Assembly: GCF_001625215.2 (NCBI RefSeq)
Contig: NC_030386.2
Span: forward strand, 36,831,296-36,895,295
Length of the DNA: 64,000 bases
Direction of reading: 5' to 3'
Source of the DNA: Daucus carota subsp. sativus
Taxonomy: Eukaryota > Streptophyta > Magnoliopsida > Apiales > Apiaceae
The notes under the pieces were generated by a model. The model was not told where the DNA came from, searched no databases, and saw nothing but the letters and a program-made list of their open reading frames with translations. The translations under genes were made by a program, and so were the position numbers. Within the stretch, counting starts at the first letter, position 1; each line of letters begins with the position of its first letter. Shown here piece after piece: positions 1 through 10,054 of this stretch.

Positions 1-72
1 TGTGCACAGAACTTGAAGTTTAGCATAAATTCTAGTTGGTCTTACCAGGTTTACTTTCTTTTGCATGTGCAG

Positions 73-3000
73 ATTCGTATGCTAGATATGGTGTTAAAGC
101 AGTCCCAGGAAGACTGTATGGAGCCTCAAACAGCTCGGATCCTTCTTTACAAATTATTTTATGACCAAACTGATCAAGGGATGACACAGTTCATTTTGAA
201 CCTCATCAAATCATTTGATACACATAAACAAGCCAAAAGGTTTCTTACTCATTTCTACAGATTATAAAGTATTTCGTAATTTCCTCTACAAGATAACATG
301 TTAACTGTTGATGACCCATAATTTTCTTAATTCTATATATTAAATTCCAAATAATTAATTCCCAAGTACCAGACAACTAAGTTGAGTATGAGATAGTGGT
401 AACTTGACACAATTATTGGTTCAAGATTAGGCTCATATTAACCCGCCTTAAAGAACCTTTTATTGTTAGAAAGATGGAATATATGATAAGGTTTGTATTA
501 AAGGATTATTGGCTAATTGCTTATAGAGTTTACTAGCAACTGCCCTCTGTAGGAAGGAAGCTGGAGATTATCGTATACAAGCATTTTAGGCAGTGAGTTC
601 TGATGCAGAATAATGCGTATCTTATAATAGTAGTGGAAACGTCTCACTGCTTCATTGAGTTATATTAACATCTAGAGTGAAATTTGGTTGGACCCCTGTA
701 TAATTGTTGGCATCAATATAAGCTAAAAAATTTGAAAGTGAGATAATTTTTCCTTTTTCCAGTTTATTACTTTGTCTAGCAATACTGCATATTGATATCT
801 GACTTTCATGCAAAAATAGTCGACCAAGGACAGTGTCTTAACAACATGAAGAAGAATCCAATTTGTTTCATTGTGTTTGAGGAGTTTTGCATGGTCAAGT
901 GTTTGTAATACTGTTTTTTCTAATTAGTCTGTTGAATATTCTGATTCAACTTCTTCCTTCTCGTACTAAGTTCTACTTTTGTAGTGATCTTGCTGATTTG
1001 ATAGAGATTATACATGTGATTATAAGGCTGATGGAGAACCTTCAAGCTCGTGGCACATTAAGGGTATGTTCTTTATTGCACTGAATATTTTCTCGATGTC
1101 TAAGTTCATTGGTTGACAGTTAGGGTGAGAAGAATAAGCTTGATAGTTTTTACAGGTTGATTTAGTGATATAAATTAGAGGAACATTTTGGTACATCTAG
1201 AAAAATCTGAAAGTATAAGATTATGAGAAATAGAGAGTGGTCCTTCCTAGCTACTGCCTGGAAGGAACCATGTGCTAATTATAAATTTCGGTTTGCTGCA
1301 TGAGGAACTATAAAAAAAAAAAAAAACAATTTGGATTATCCCTTCCTGTCTATCACATATTTGCTCTGGAATCACTTATCAAAGAGTTTATTGAAACTTT
1401 ATTAGAAGAAGAAGTAATAGAGTGGTTACTATTTTGAGCCAAAGAGCAAACAACAAAATTAGTTCAATATAGTTTTTTAATGCAAAAGATATAACAATTT
1501 TCTCTGGTCCCCGTCATTTGCTAAATGCGTCCTACTCCCATCTGTATTTGTAATTATTTTCATTTGGTACCGTACACTACACACACACACTAGTCTCACA
1601 TATATCTTGATTGACAACTCCTCGAGTGTTTAAAGTTAAGTAACTTTCTTTTGTGATTAAGGTTTCTAAGAAGTCAAGGAAGAGAAAAACAAAGAAAAAT
1701 TTTAAAGATGAGAAGGACAATGCTAATGAAATAGTTGGAGATCATATTACTAGTCAAGATGAGATCGGCACCTCTGGTTGTGCAATTCCACCTGTTGATT
1801 CAAGCAATACAGAACCTACAAGTCAAGCTAATGACGGGAAGGAGAATGTTTCTGAACCTCTTCAGGTCAATAAAGAACATACGCCTAATGTAGGAGAAAA
1901 TTCTGGAAGTAATAAGCAGGAAAATGTTAGCGAACCTTTTCAGGTTGATAAAGATGATGCACCTGAAGTAGAAGCAGCAAATCCTGGAAGTAATATGCAG
2001 GAAAATGTTAGTGAACCTCTTCAAGTTGACCAAGAAGATGCACCTGATGTAGAAGCAGTAGATCCTGAAGGTGATATGCCGGAGATGGAAGGCAATAACA
2101 ATAATGGAATCGAAGATTATGGAGCAGATGATTCTTCTGAAGGGGAGCAGCAGCTGGGGCATTTAGATGAAGTTGATTTCAAGATATCTACTTTGATCTC
2201 TGCCCTTGCAAACACCACCATCATCCAAAGATTGTGCTGGTTACTGAAATTCTATAAGATCAATTCCAGCAGTACAAATCATTACATTATATGCATGCTT
2301 CAAAGGATCTGTGATGATCTGGAACTTTCTCCCATGTTATACCAGGTAAAAGTCTTGTTAAATAATTCTATAATTTATGATAAGCAGTACTTGGTAGGTA
2401 TAGAAAATATGGAAATCTGCCTCGCGCTTATGTTTCTGTCAACCTGTGCAGCTGTCACTCCTTACTACATTTCACAGTATTCTGGTAGAGCAGAAAACAA
2501 CTCCATGCAGAGGATACAAGAACATTGTTGACTTTCTGACAAATTTGGTAAGAAGAATGCTGAGGAAAATGAAGGCTTCTCCCCTTCTCTTTGTGGAAAT
2601 TCTTTTCTGGAAAACACGTAAAGAATGCCATTATATTAATTGCGAGTCTATGTTAAAAGACTTATCTAATATGAGGAAGGACTACAACAAAATGGGTCAA
2701 AATTCCACCGATGGAGCAGATGGTTCCTTTGAAGGAAGAGGATGGAATCGAAGAAGCATAGCTGATGCACTTGGGGATGATGAAGCTGATGATTTCATGC
2801 CTTTCCATGTGGCAGCTAATCAAAAGTAAGATTAATTATCTTGTTAAGATTAAATTATGTAATAATTTGATTGCTGCTGATTTGATGCTTATTTATTAAA
2901 TATGCAAATATACATATACAGTAGCTTTTTGTGAAAGACTTGAGCTCATTCTGACATCTTTAATCTCTGATAGTTAAGTGCATCCATTTTAAAGATGTAG

Positions 3001-6000
3001 TTACTTCAGCTTTATTTAACAGCAAAAAAAAAATGTTTGCAAGATAGGATCACTTCTTAGTTTATTAGTCAATTTAAGATTTTCTTCAACTTATGTGCAG
3101 TGAGGAGAATCCCTGCACACCAGAAGGTAATAAATTCTTGAAAAGGAGTATCAGTAATATGGAAGAGGCAAATTCTGATGAAGGAAGCAATGGGAAGGAA
3201 AATTCGAAAGAGTATGGGCCCCAAACTTTCAAACCTTGGGAAGATATTTCCTACTATTTCTGCTCCTTACATTATGTCTTCTCCTGTGTTCCAGTAACCA
3301 GCCTGGAAGGGTACATAAAAAACTGAAAGTGCTAGGTGTTAATGACGATCTGGACAATAAAATGAAGGACCTTTATGAAAAGTAAGTCCAAGTCCTCTTT
3401 AAATGTCTTGTTCGTAGTACAGCTAATCTTTGTCGATTTCCTTTCCTTTTATATTATCTTTCATGTGTTGTAATCTTACATTAAGTTGTGAAATTATATA
3501 TATTATGTAATTATGTTGTACTGCACTATTTTGTATAACTTAGGATCATCTCTACCTTAAATTTATGCAAAAAGTAATGCTCCGGTTTCAATATCAAAGC
3601 AGATTGTACGTTGTCTTTATATCAGTGTTGCAGAAGGTCAATTAATGTTAGACCGTGTAGAAAGTAGTATATGCAACATATAGTTAAACTAATGCCAGGG
3701 ATAACAAAGATGGTTCATCAAGATGAGATGTGTTAGTATGCATTTTATACTTTGCTACACATCCCAGATCTGTGTGGTAGACTGAAGTCATTAAAGAATA
3801 TTCAATACAAGTGGATATGTGATGCTACGGAATATATTCAGTATCTTAATCAAAAGGAACTTCACTACACTGGCCTTGACTTATTTTACGATAATGAGAG
3901 GAGGCAATATTTGAATACTAGCCTTTATTTAGTTTACCTTTTATGATAAGGAGAGGATTGCATTTTTGTTAATGTATATTTTACTTCCCGTTTTCTTCAT
4001 CTTTGGTCCCTATATTCTTGTAATTATATATGTGTCACAATTTGAACACAACAGACATAAGGGCAAGGAAAACTGTATTCAGCTTATTGTGGAAGAGCTT
4101 GAGTTGGATGGGAAAATTTCAAATCGTGAAGTTTCCAGAAAGCTTAAACAGTTGGGATTCAAGTTTCCACAAAAGAGGAGAGTTCTTAAAAAAGGCGTCT
4201 CTGATCAAGTTAGGGAAGATGCTAAGGCATCAGCAAGTGAAGTAACACATCCTGATTTGCAAGAAAATTCTTCAGGACGAGGGGTTCTGTAAGTTTCTTA
4301 ATCTCTACTTTTTGAATGGAGCATCTTTTTCATTCTACTTGTTATGGCCTCAATAAAAAGGTATTCAAAACCTGCGGAAAACAAAACAAAAACAATTACA
4401 TATATTGCTTCTGGATCTCATGTTCTTTGGAAAAGACTTTCAGTGCCAATAAACTACTTGGCTTTCTCAGGCACACTAGAAAAAGAGTGAGTGCATTCAG
4501 TGAAGAGCAGGAAGGGATGATTATAAGTTTATTTGAACAGTAAGTGCATAAGTTGATATGTACATGTTGTAGCTTCTATGTTTTCAACGTAGAGTAGTAT
4601 CTTGAATTTTTATTATTTCTGTCTTCGCAAAAAGAATATAAAATGATTCTCTACTTTGAAGGTTTAAAGGTCAGAAGCGGTGCAGTTTCATGATTGCAAA
4701 TGCACTTGATGCTGATGGCTCATTTACAGCAGCCCAAGTTTCTAGGAAACTGAAACAGCTTGGCTTACGTGTTCCTCAACCAAAGAAGTCTAGTTCGCAC
4801 TTGCATTTGAGGGACGAGGAGCCTGATGACATGTATGATGAAGGCTTTGATGATGCTGACACATTGTCATCACTAAGGAAAAGGTACATACAGATATTCT
4901 GAAATGCTTCATCTACAGTGTGCAGTTTTCTACAACTTTTTAAACATTTGGTATCAAAGTTATTGTTCCCAAGACCTCATCGTAAATGAGGGGATGTTGG
5001 AGTGAACACATGACATATATTTAGCTTGCCTAATGTCATTTCCCGAGCTTCTTCATAATATGATGTTCCAATGACTGGTAATATCTGCATGGTGGTACCC
5101 TGTCAGAGTTGTTTACAACTTATAGTCAGGCTTATCAATGCAATATAGCTGACTCCGAAGTTTAGGAGTTCTTACATAAGGCATTTTCATATCTTATTAT
5201 CTGAACATCAATAATCAGCTGTATCTTAAGTGTCTGATAAGTTGGATAATATAGTTTTTCTGGTGATGTCAATTACAAGAAACACATTTTGTCCCCACAC
5301 GGACTCAAACCCTTAGCTTCTGTTACAATGAGTGATGGTTATCCACTAGGCCCAGGTGATTACACAATATTTAGTATGCAAAAATTAGTTTAATCTTCAA
5401 GTTATATATTTATGTGGATGTGGTCCAGGAACATGTAATCATTTGCCACATTTTTTAATTATAATTATATTTAGAGAGATGTGAGGCCTTGCTTTTTAGG
5501 AAACCGCCTTTAGTACGATGCATACAGTTCATCAAACCCTTAACTATTTGGGAAGCTGTCTAGAACAGGCTACTAGTCCACAATTTTACATGTAATATAA
5601 TATAATGTGTACTGATCATATGTAATTATTTTCTACTTTTTACAAAAGGGCAAATCAGTATTTCACTCGACTAGTTAAGAATTATTTTTCATACAAAGAT
5701 TATTATATCTACTAATCTCAGAATCTAGCTGAAGTCACACTCAAATCTTTGTTAGGGAAATATGATTACACTTTTGGGAATTCCCCCTGTGTATTCCTTA
5801 CGCGTCCAATTTACCGATTCTCTTTAGTCCTTTTTGTTTGCCAAAATTCTCTTTAGTCCTTACTAATTAGGTAATACCAATCACAAAATTTTTAAACAGC
5901 AAAAGAGTGGGACAATGTTAAGGTTCAGCAATGTAGATCATTCTTAATTAAAATTCAATGTCAACGTGGGGCTAATTGCAAACTAAGATGCACTTGTGTT

Positions 6001-7835
6001 TCTGGCTCCCTCTATGGAACTAAATGGTGAGAGGTTTTTCTTGTATTGACTATACATAGTACTTCTGATAATAACTGACCTTTAATACGATATAAGATAA
6101 GCTGTAGCTCTCCGTTTGCTTTTTCTTAACTATTCTACTATGCTCTGTGGTTTAACACTTTGCATCTACTCTGTCAATAACACAGGTTCCCTTTTATCAT
6201 GCTCAACTGTTTTGGTTTTTGTAGGACGAAGATCAAGCTCAATACAAACAATGGGGCAGAAGGGCCAGATGAGAAAATAGTAGAGAAAGTTTCACCGGAG
6301 GATTCTGATGATGAACCATTAAGCTCTGTTGTGGGGTAAGTTTCATCTATAACAGAATGGTGCTCTGTGCTCGACACTGCCTTGCTTCCATTCTGTCAAT
6401 GATACAGGTGTTCCCTAGTCAGTGATGCTTGATTGACTTGAATATTGTAGGAGCAAGACCAAGTTCCATACAAATGATTTGGCGGAAAGGCCAAACCAGA
6501 AGATAGCTAAAAAGGTTTCGCAGGAGGATTCGGATGATGAACCATTAAGCACTTTTGTGGGGTAAGTTTCGTTCATGTAGTACGATTATTAACAACTTGC
6601 TTCGATTTTCATCTCCGCTTCAAATGCAAATATTATCTACAAATCAAGCTGTCAAGATACGGGCTTTTGTGTCACTAATAAAGGGTGTCTCTTGTTCTCA
6701 AGCTTTATTGCCCTGGATTTTGTAGGAAAAAGACCAAGCAGAAGACGGGCAATGTGGCAGAAAGTACAATCCAGGATATAACCAGAATAGTTTCACAAGA
6801 GGATCCTGATGATGAATATTTAAGCTCTATTGTGGGGTAAGTTCTGTATATGAAATATACTACTCCTTTCATCTCAAAATAATAGTCATTGAATTTTGAC
6901 TGAAAATTAAAAATTATTTATAATTTTAAAAAACTGAAAAGTACATTTTAAATTGGATTAGATATAATTTCTAAAATTTTCTTAGTTATATAATATGTGT
7001 AATTGTTGGTCAATTTGACTTGCACACATCAAAGCAAAAGTGCAAAACTATTATTTTGAGACGGAGGGAGTATAATACTTATGTGGCAGGGTTTTCTTAT
7101 TTCTGCTATGAGTGTAGAAAAATTAGTATCCACAGAGAGCTTTGAAGTTTGAACAAAGCTGGGCAAATGTTAGAATCGGTACAGTATCTTGAACTTGACT
7201 TCTGCAAGAACTTTGACATAGGAGTACATGCTAGGAACAAATGAAAGTATATACTTGGTGTTGGATTGGACTGTTGGTAACAGTCAGTACCTAGTAGCAT
7301 AAATTCATTAAGATGGCAGTCATATCATTTAGCTTCACAACTAGAATTTAAGCTACAAGGGTTCAGTTTTGAGTCTTTTGACTTGATTGCAAGATGAGTA
7401 TATGGATTCAGAAAATTAAATTAACACTTACAAAACTGTAAATACCACTTTTTTTTTAATATATAGTATTATCCTAAATAATATAATATAAAACCCAGTT
7501 CTTGAATCTTGATATTATCAACTGTAGTTTTTGCTTGTATAATGATTATAAGTATATGGCATCTCTCCAGGAGCAAACATGAGCAGCCAACTGAGAAAGG
7601 AGATATTGCAAATGATGTTTCTTTGCACATTGATGATGACAGAGAGGATGAAGTAAAATTTTCAAGCAGGAAGTCCCCAACAGCTGGGGACAATCAACTG
7701 CATTATCAGAATTTGCATGATGAGTTGGGCTATCAATTGGCTGATTTTGAGGATGATGTAACCCCTGTTGCACCTGAGAAACACGTCGGATCAAGAAGGA
7801 AACTAAGAATGGTCTTGGACCTTGATGATGACTAA
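73..7835 (+). CDS. TIM: TIMELESS-family replication fork protection protein (3' three quarters, 13 exons)
   Basis: Recognised by similarity to plant TIMELESS (Arabidopsis ATIM); in the family it pairs with TIPIN to stabilise nuclear replication forks and support checkpoint and cohesion functions. Predicted exons, all GT-AG and phase-consistent: 73-239, 985-1063, 1662-2345, 2452-2825, 3101-3211, 3295-3381, 4055-4288, 4471-4539, 4662-4883, 6225-6335, 6451-6561, 6726-6836, 7571-7835; they give 874 residues to the TAA at 7833. The 5' end lies outside the window. Signature stretches are ARILLYKLFYDQT at the start and LLFVEILFWKTRKECHYIN in exon 4. Exons 7 to 9 encode two similar SRKLKQLG-containing modules of Myb/SANT-like look. 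Exon 3 carries three 26-27 residue acidic repeats, and exons 10 to 12 are three 37-residue copies of one exon. The C-terminus ends in RRKLRMVLDLDDD. Identity is strong; exact small exon limits are inferred. Confidence 0.93.
1842..2081 (+). repeat. Acidic tandem repeat inside TIMELESS exon 3
   Basis: Three in-frame copies of a 26-27 codon unit start at 1842, 1920 and 2001. Each begins with ENVSEPLQV or ENVSEPFQV and continues into an Asp/Glu-rich stretch. Spacing is 78 and 81 bp, both multiples of three, so copy number could change without a frameshift. The segment is low-complexity and probably disordered. Confidence 0.9.
5250..5365 (-). mobile_element. tRNA-derived SINE, minus orientation, in a TIMELESS intron
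   Basis: Read on the minus strand, an A-box-like GGGCCTAGTGG (about 5343-5353) is followed about 37 nt later by a B-box-like GGGTTTGAGTCC (about 5301-5313). This is the usual pol III promoter arrangement of plant tRNA-derived SINEs. The element lies in the 1.3-kb intron between 4883 and 6225. I could not find clear target-site duplications, so both ends are approximate. Confidence 0.6.
6137..6836 (+). repeat. Three tandem copies of a 111-bp TIMELESS exon with flanking intron
   Basis: Exons 6225-6335, 6451-6561 and 6726-6836 are each exactly 111 bp, each enter and leave in the same phase, and each end GTGGG before GTAAGTT. Their 37-residue products share an initial TK, a central K-V-S-[PQ]-ED and DDE-x-LS before the last VG. 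Intron sequence upstream of the first two copies is also alike (TCTGTCAATAACACAGG against TCTGTCAATGATACAGG), so the duplicated unit included intron and was about 226 bp. Confidence 0.92.
6863..7070. mobile_element. Stowaway-type MITE in a TIMELESS intron
   Basis: The element is flanked by TA dinucleotides (6861-6862 and 7071-7072) and has terminal inverted repeats: the left end CTCCTTTCATCTCAAAATAA matches the reverse complement of the right end, CTCCCTCCGTCTCAAAATAA. This is the classic Tc1/mariner-derived Stowaway layout. It is 208 bp and non-coding. Confidence 0.85.
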
Positions 7836-7920
7836 ATTATGCTTGTGAGCCGTGAACGAAGGAAAATGAGAATGGTCTTGGACCTTGACAATGACTAAGT
7901 TTCGCATTGTGAGCTGTAAA
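7793..7920 (+). repeat. 64-bp tandem duplication across the TIMELESS stop codon
   Basis: Bases 7793-7856 and 7857-7920 are two copies of a 64-bp unit. The first encodes the final residues RRKLRMVLDLDDD and the stop; the second encodes the near-identical RRKMRMVLDLDND and a stop but now lies in the 3' UTR. Because 64 is not a multiple of three the second copy is out of frame, and the first stop ends translation. Confidence 0.9.
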
Positions 7921-8939
7921 CCCTAGTTTTTTCTTCATATTATTATAGCTACTGCATACAAGTGATCGAAGTTTTGGGCTGTCAGTGAGTTGGTAAGTTA
8001 AACACATTGTCAATGTAAAGTGTAAAGTACTCTTGCTTCTGAATGCGGACAAATATAAAGGTTTGTGTTTGGCACATAAATATGCACATGATTCTCCTTT
8101 TCACAGTTGGGAAAAATGATAAAATGCACCTGACACTTGCAAAAGAAATTACAGTAAGAGCGCTATTGCATGTCGGGTAACTTTAAACTCTAGGTACTAA
8201 CTTAAAACTGTTTAGTTGATTTCATTTACCGTTATGTTACTTTCTGATGAATTAGCGAATTAGGAGTATGTTAATACAACAAAATCTTTATTGGTACATT
8301 GATTTATTGAATTTCTGATTTGCTAGTTGTTTCATTTAAAAAATCATTTTATAAAAATAATAAAATAATGAACTTTTTCATATAATAACAGATTACATCA
8401 AATAAATAGGAATATTCTATAAGCGAGGATGCTGCAGCCTGCAAGAGTCAACCAAGCATTGAGTTAGTGTTCGTATACCTAAAAAAGATGAAGGGAACAG
8501 AATCAAGATTACGGAAAGGCACTAATCTTTTTTCAGATACGTTACTGGTGAGTGGTGATAGCTAGTGCCTAGTGGGCACAAATTTGTTCAGTCAATGTGT
8601 TTGTTCCAATCAAGAAACATAGAGTGTATTGTACAGCCCTTAACTTATTGTACTCCCTCGTTCTGGTCCTGAGTGCCGTTAGACTGATACATGTTTGAAA
8701 GAGAGTGAGTGTTAAGAATATATTCTAATATTTTTGTAAAATATAATTTTTTATGTAAAATTTTAAAAAAGAATTATAATATTATATATTGTAAAAATCT
8801 TAAAATATATATTAAATAATTTAAAAAAATTATATAAAATTAGTGTGAGGGAGCAGTGTGCATTGTGTCAACCTTTTCAACTCAAGCCTAATAAAATACT
8901 CACCTAATTTTGACCAAGGAGCTCACGGGACCTCACAAT
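7921..8939. other. Gene-free spacer between TIMELESS and the hAT MITE
   Basis: AT-rich DNA with only short, unsupported open frames. It holds the presumed TIMELESS 3' UTR and terminator region. A Stowaway-like start (CTCCCTCGTTC at about 8655) has no convincing partner, so nothing further is called. Confidence 0.5.
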
Positions 8940-9398
8940 TAGGGCTGTTCACGAACCGAGCCGAGCCGAGTTTTGACCGAACCGAGCTTTAATTTTTTTT
9001 CTGACGAGCCGAGCCGGGCCGAGCTTTTTTATCGAACAAAAATTGTGTTCAAGCTCGGCTCGTTAACTAACGAGCCGAACACGAGCTTGTTCGCGAACAA
9101 ATACAAGCCGAGCCGAGTCGAATCGAATCGAGCCAGAAAAAAAATAAGGACAAACCGCTAGTTGACTCTTAAAATAGCTAACCAAATAATTTTAATTTTT
9201 TTTAAACTTTGTTTATATCACTAAAATGTATATATGTTAACATCCATACGGTTGGATCGGTAAGAAATATTTTTTAATATATTGAAACACTAAATTAGGA
9301 TTAAACACTAGTTAGCGGTACTAGTTAACCTTCTACTTGACTGTTAAAATAGCAAACCATATAAAATTATTATTTTTCAAAATTTTGGTTACATCACT

Positions 9399-9462
<64 letters not shown>

Positions 9463-9716
9463 TTATATGTTGAATTCTGAGTTCAATAACATATATAAAT
9501 TATAAAAAAAACCCCGAAAATATTACATTTTTTCGAGCTTTAACGAGCCGAGCTCGAGCCGAACATACTAAAAGCTCGGCTCGAGCTCGTTTACTTAACG
9601 AACAATTTTTTGTGTTCGAGCTCGAGCTCGTTAACTTAACGAGCCGAGCCGAACGAGCTCTTAACGAGCCGAGCTCGAGCTTGTTCGCGAACAGCTCGGT
9701 TCGTTAAACAGCCGTA
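8940..9716. mobile_element. hAT-type MITE built of GAGCCGAGC-rich arms
   Basis: The left end TAGGGCTGTTCACGAACCGA matches the reverse complement of the right end, TACGGCTGTTTAACGAACCGA. Flanks CTCACAAT (8932-8939) and CTTCACAA (9717-9724) look like an imperfect 8-bp target duplication shifted by one base. TAGGGCTG-type ends and an 8-bp duplication are hAT hallmarks. Subterminal regions are dense in GAGCCGAGC and GAGCTCG motifs, and the centre carries a long (AT)n run. No transposase is encoded. Confidence 0.75.
9402..9460. repeat. (AT)n microsatellite inside the hAT MITE
   Basis: An essentially uninterrupted AT/TA run of almost 60 bp, likely polymorphic in length. Confidence 0.95.
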
Positions 9717-10054
9717 CTTCACAATCCTCTTGCCCCAACTCATCCACCACCTTGACAAGACTTTGCAAGTCAACTTGCACGAAATTTCCAAGATATGACT
9801 GAGGTTCAATATTTTTTATTATTCAGAGATGACTACTTATTAAAAAAAAATATTTATATTTGTTTCTACTTATTTTTACGAAATAAAAAGTCTTACACAC
9901 TAATAAATAAATATATTCTTTTTAAATTCGTGTACAGAAGACACCACTACATAAGTTCTGTGACTACATGCTCCTACACAACTGAGTGTGTACATATATG
10001 AGCAGTACTGTCTGAGAATTTGACTGTCATTGTAGATCAGTGTTCAAGAAACAA
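9717..10054. other. Spacer and presumed promoter of the receptor-like protein gene
   Basis: AT-rich sequence without a supported gene. It should hold the promoter of the downstream LRR gene, but I see no regulatory element I would defend. Confidence 0.4.

Noticed and set aside
1800-2162. 120-codon open frame on the minus strand
   Set aside because: Exact antisense shadow of the acidic repeats in TIMELESS exon 3.
8653-8852. Possible Stowaway MITE starting TACTCCCTCGTTC
   Set aside because: The GTGAGGGAG on the right does not pair beyond a few bases and TA flanks are not convincing.
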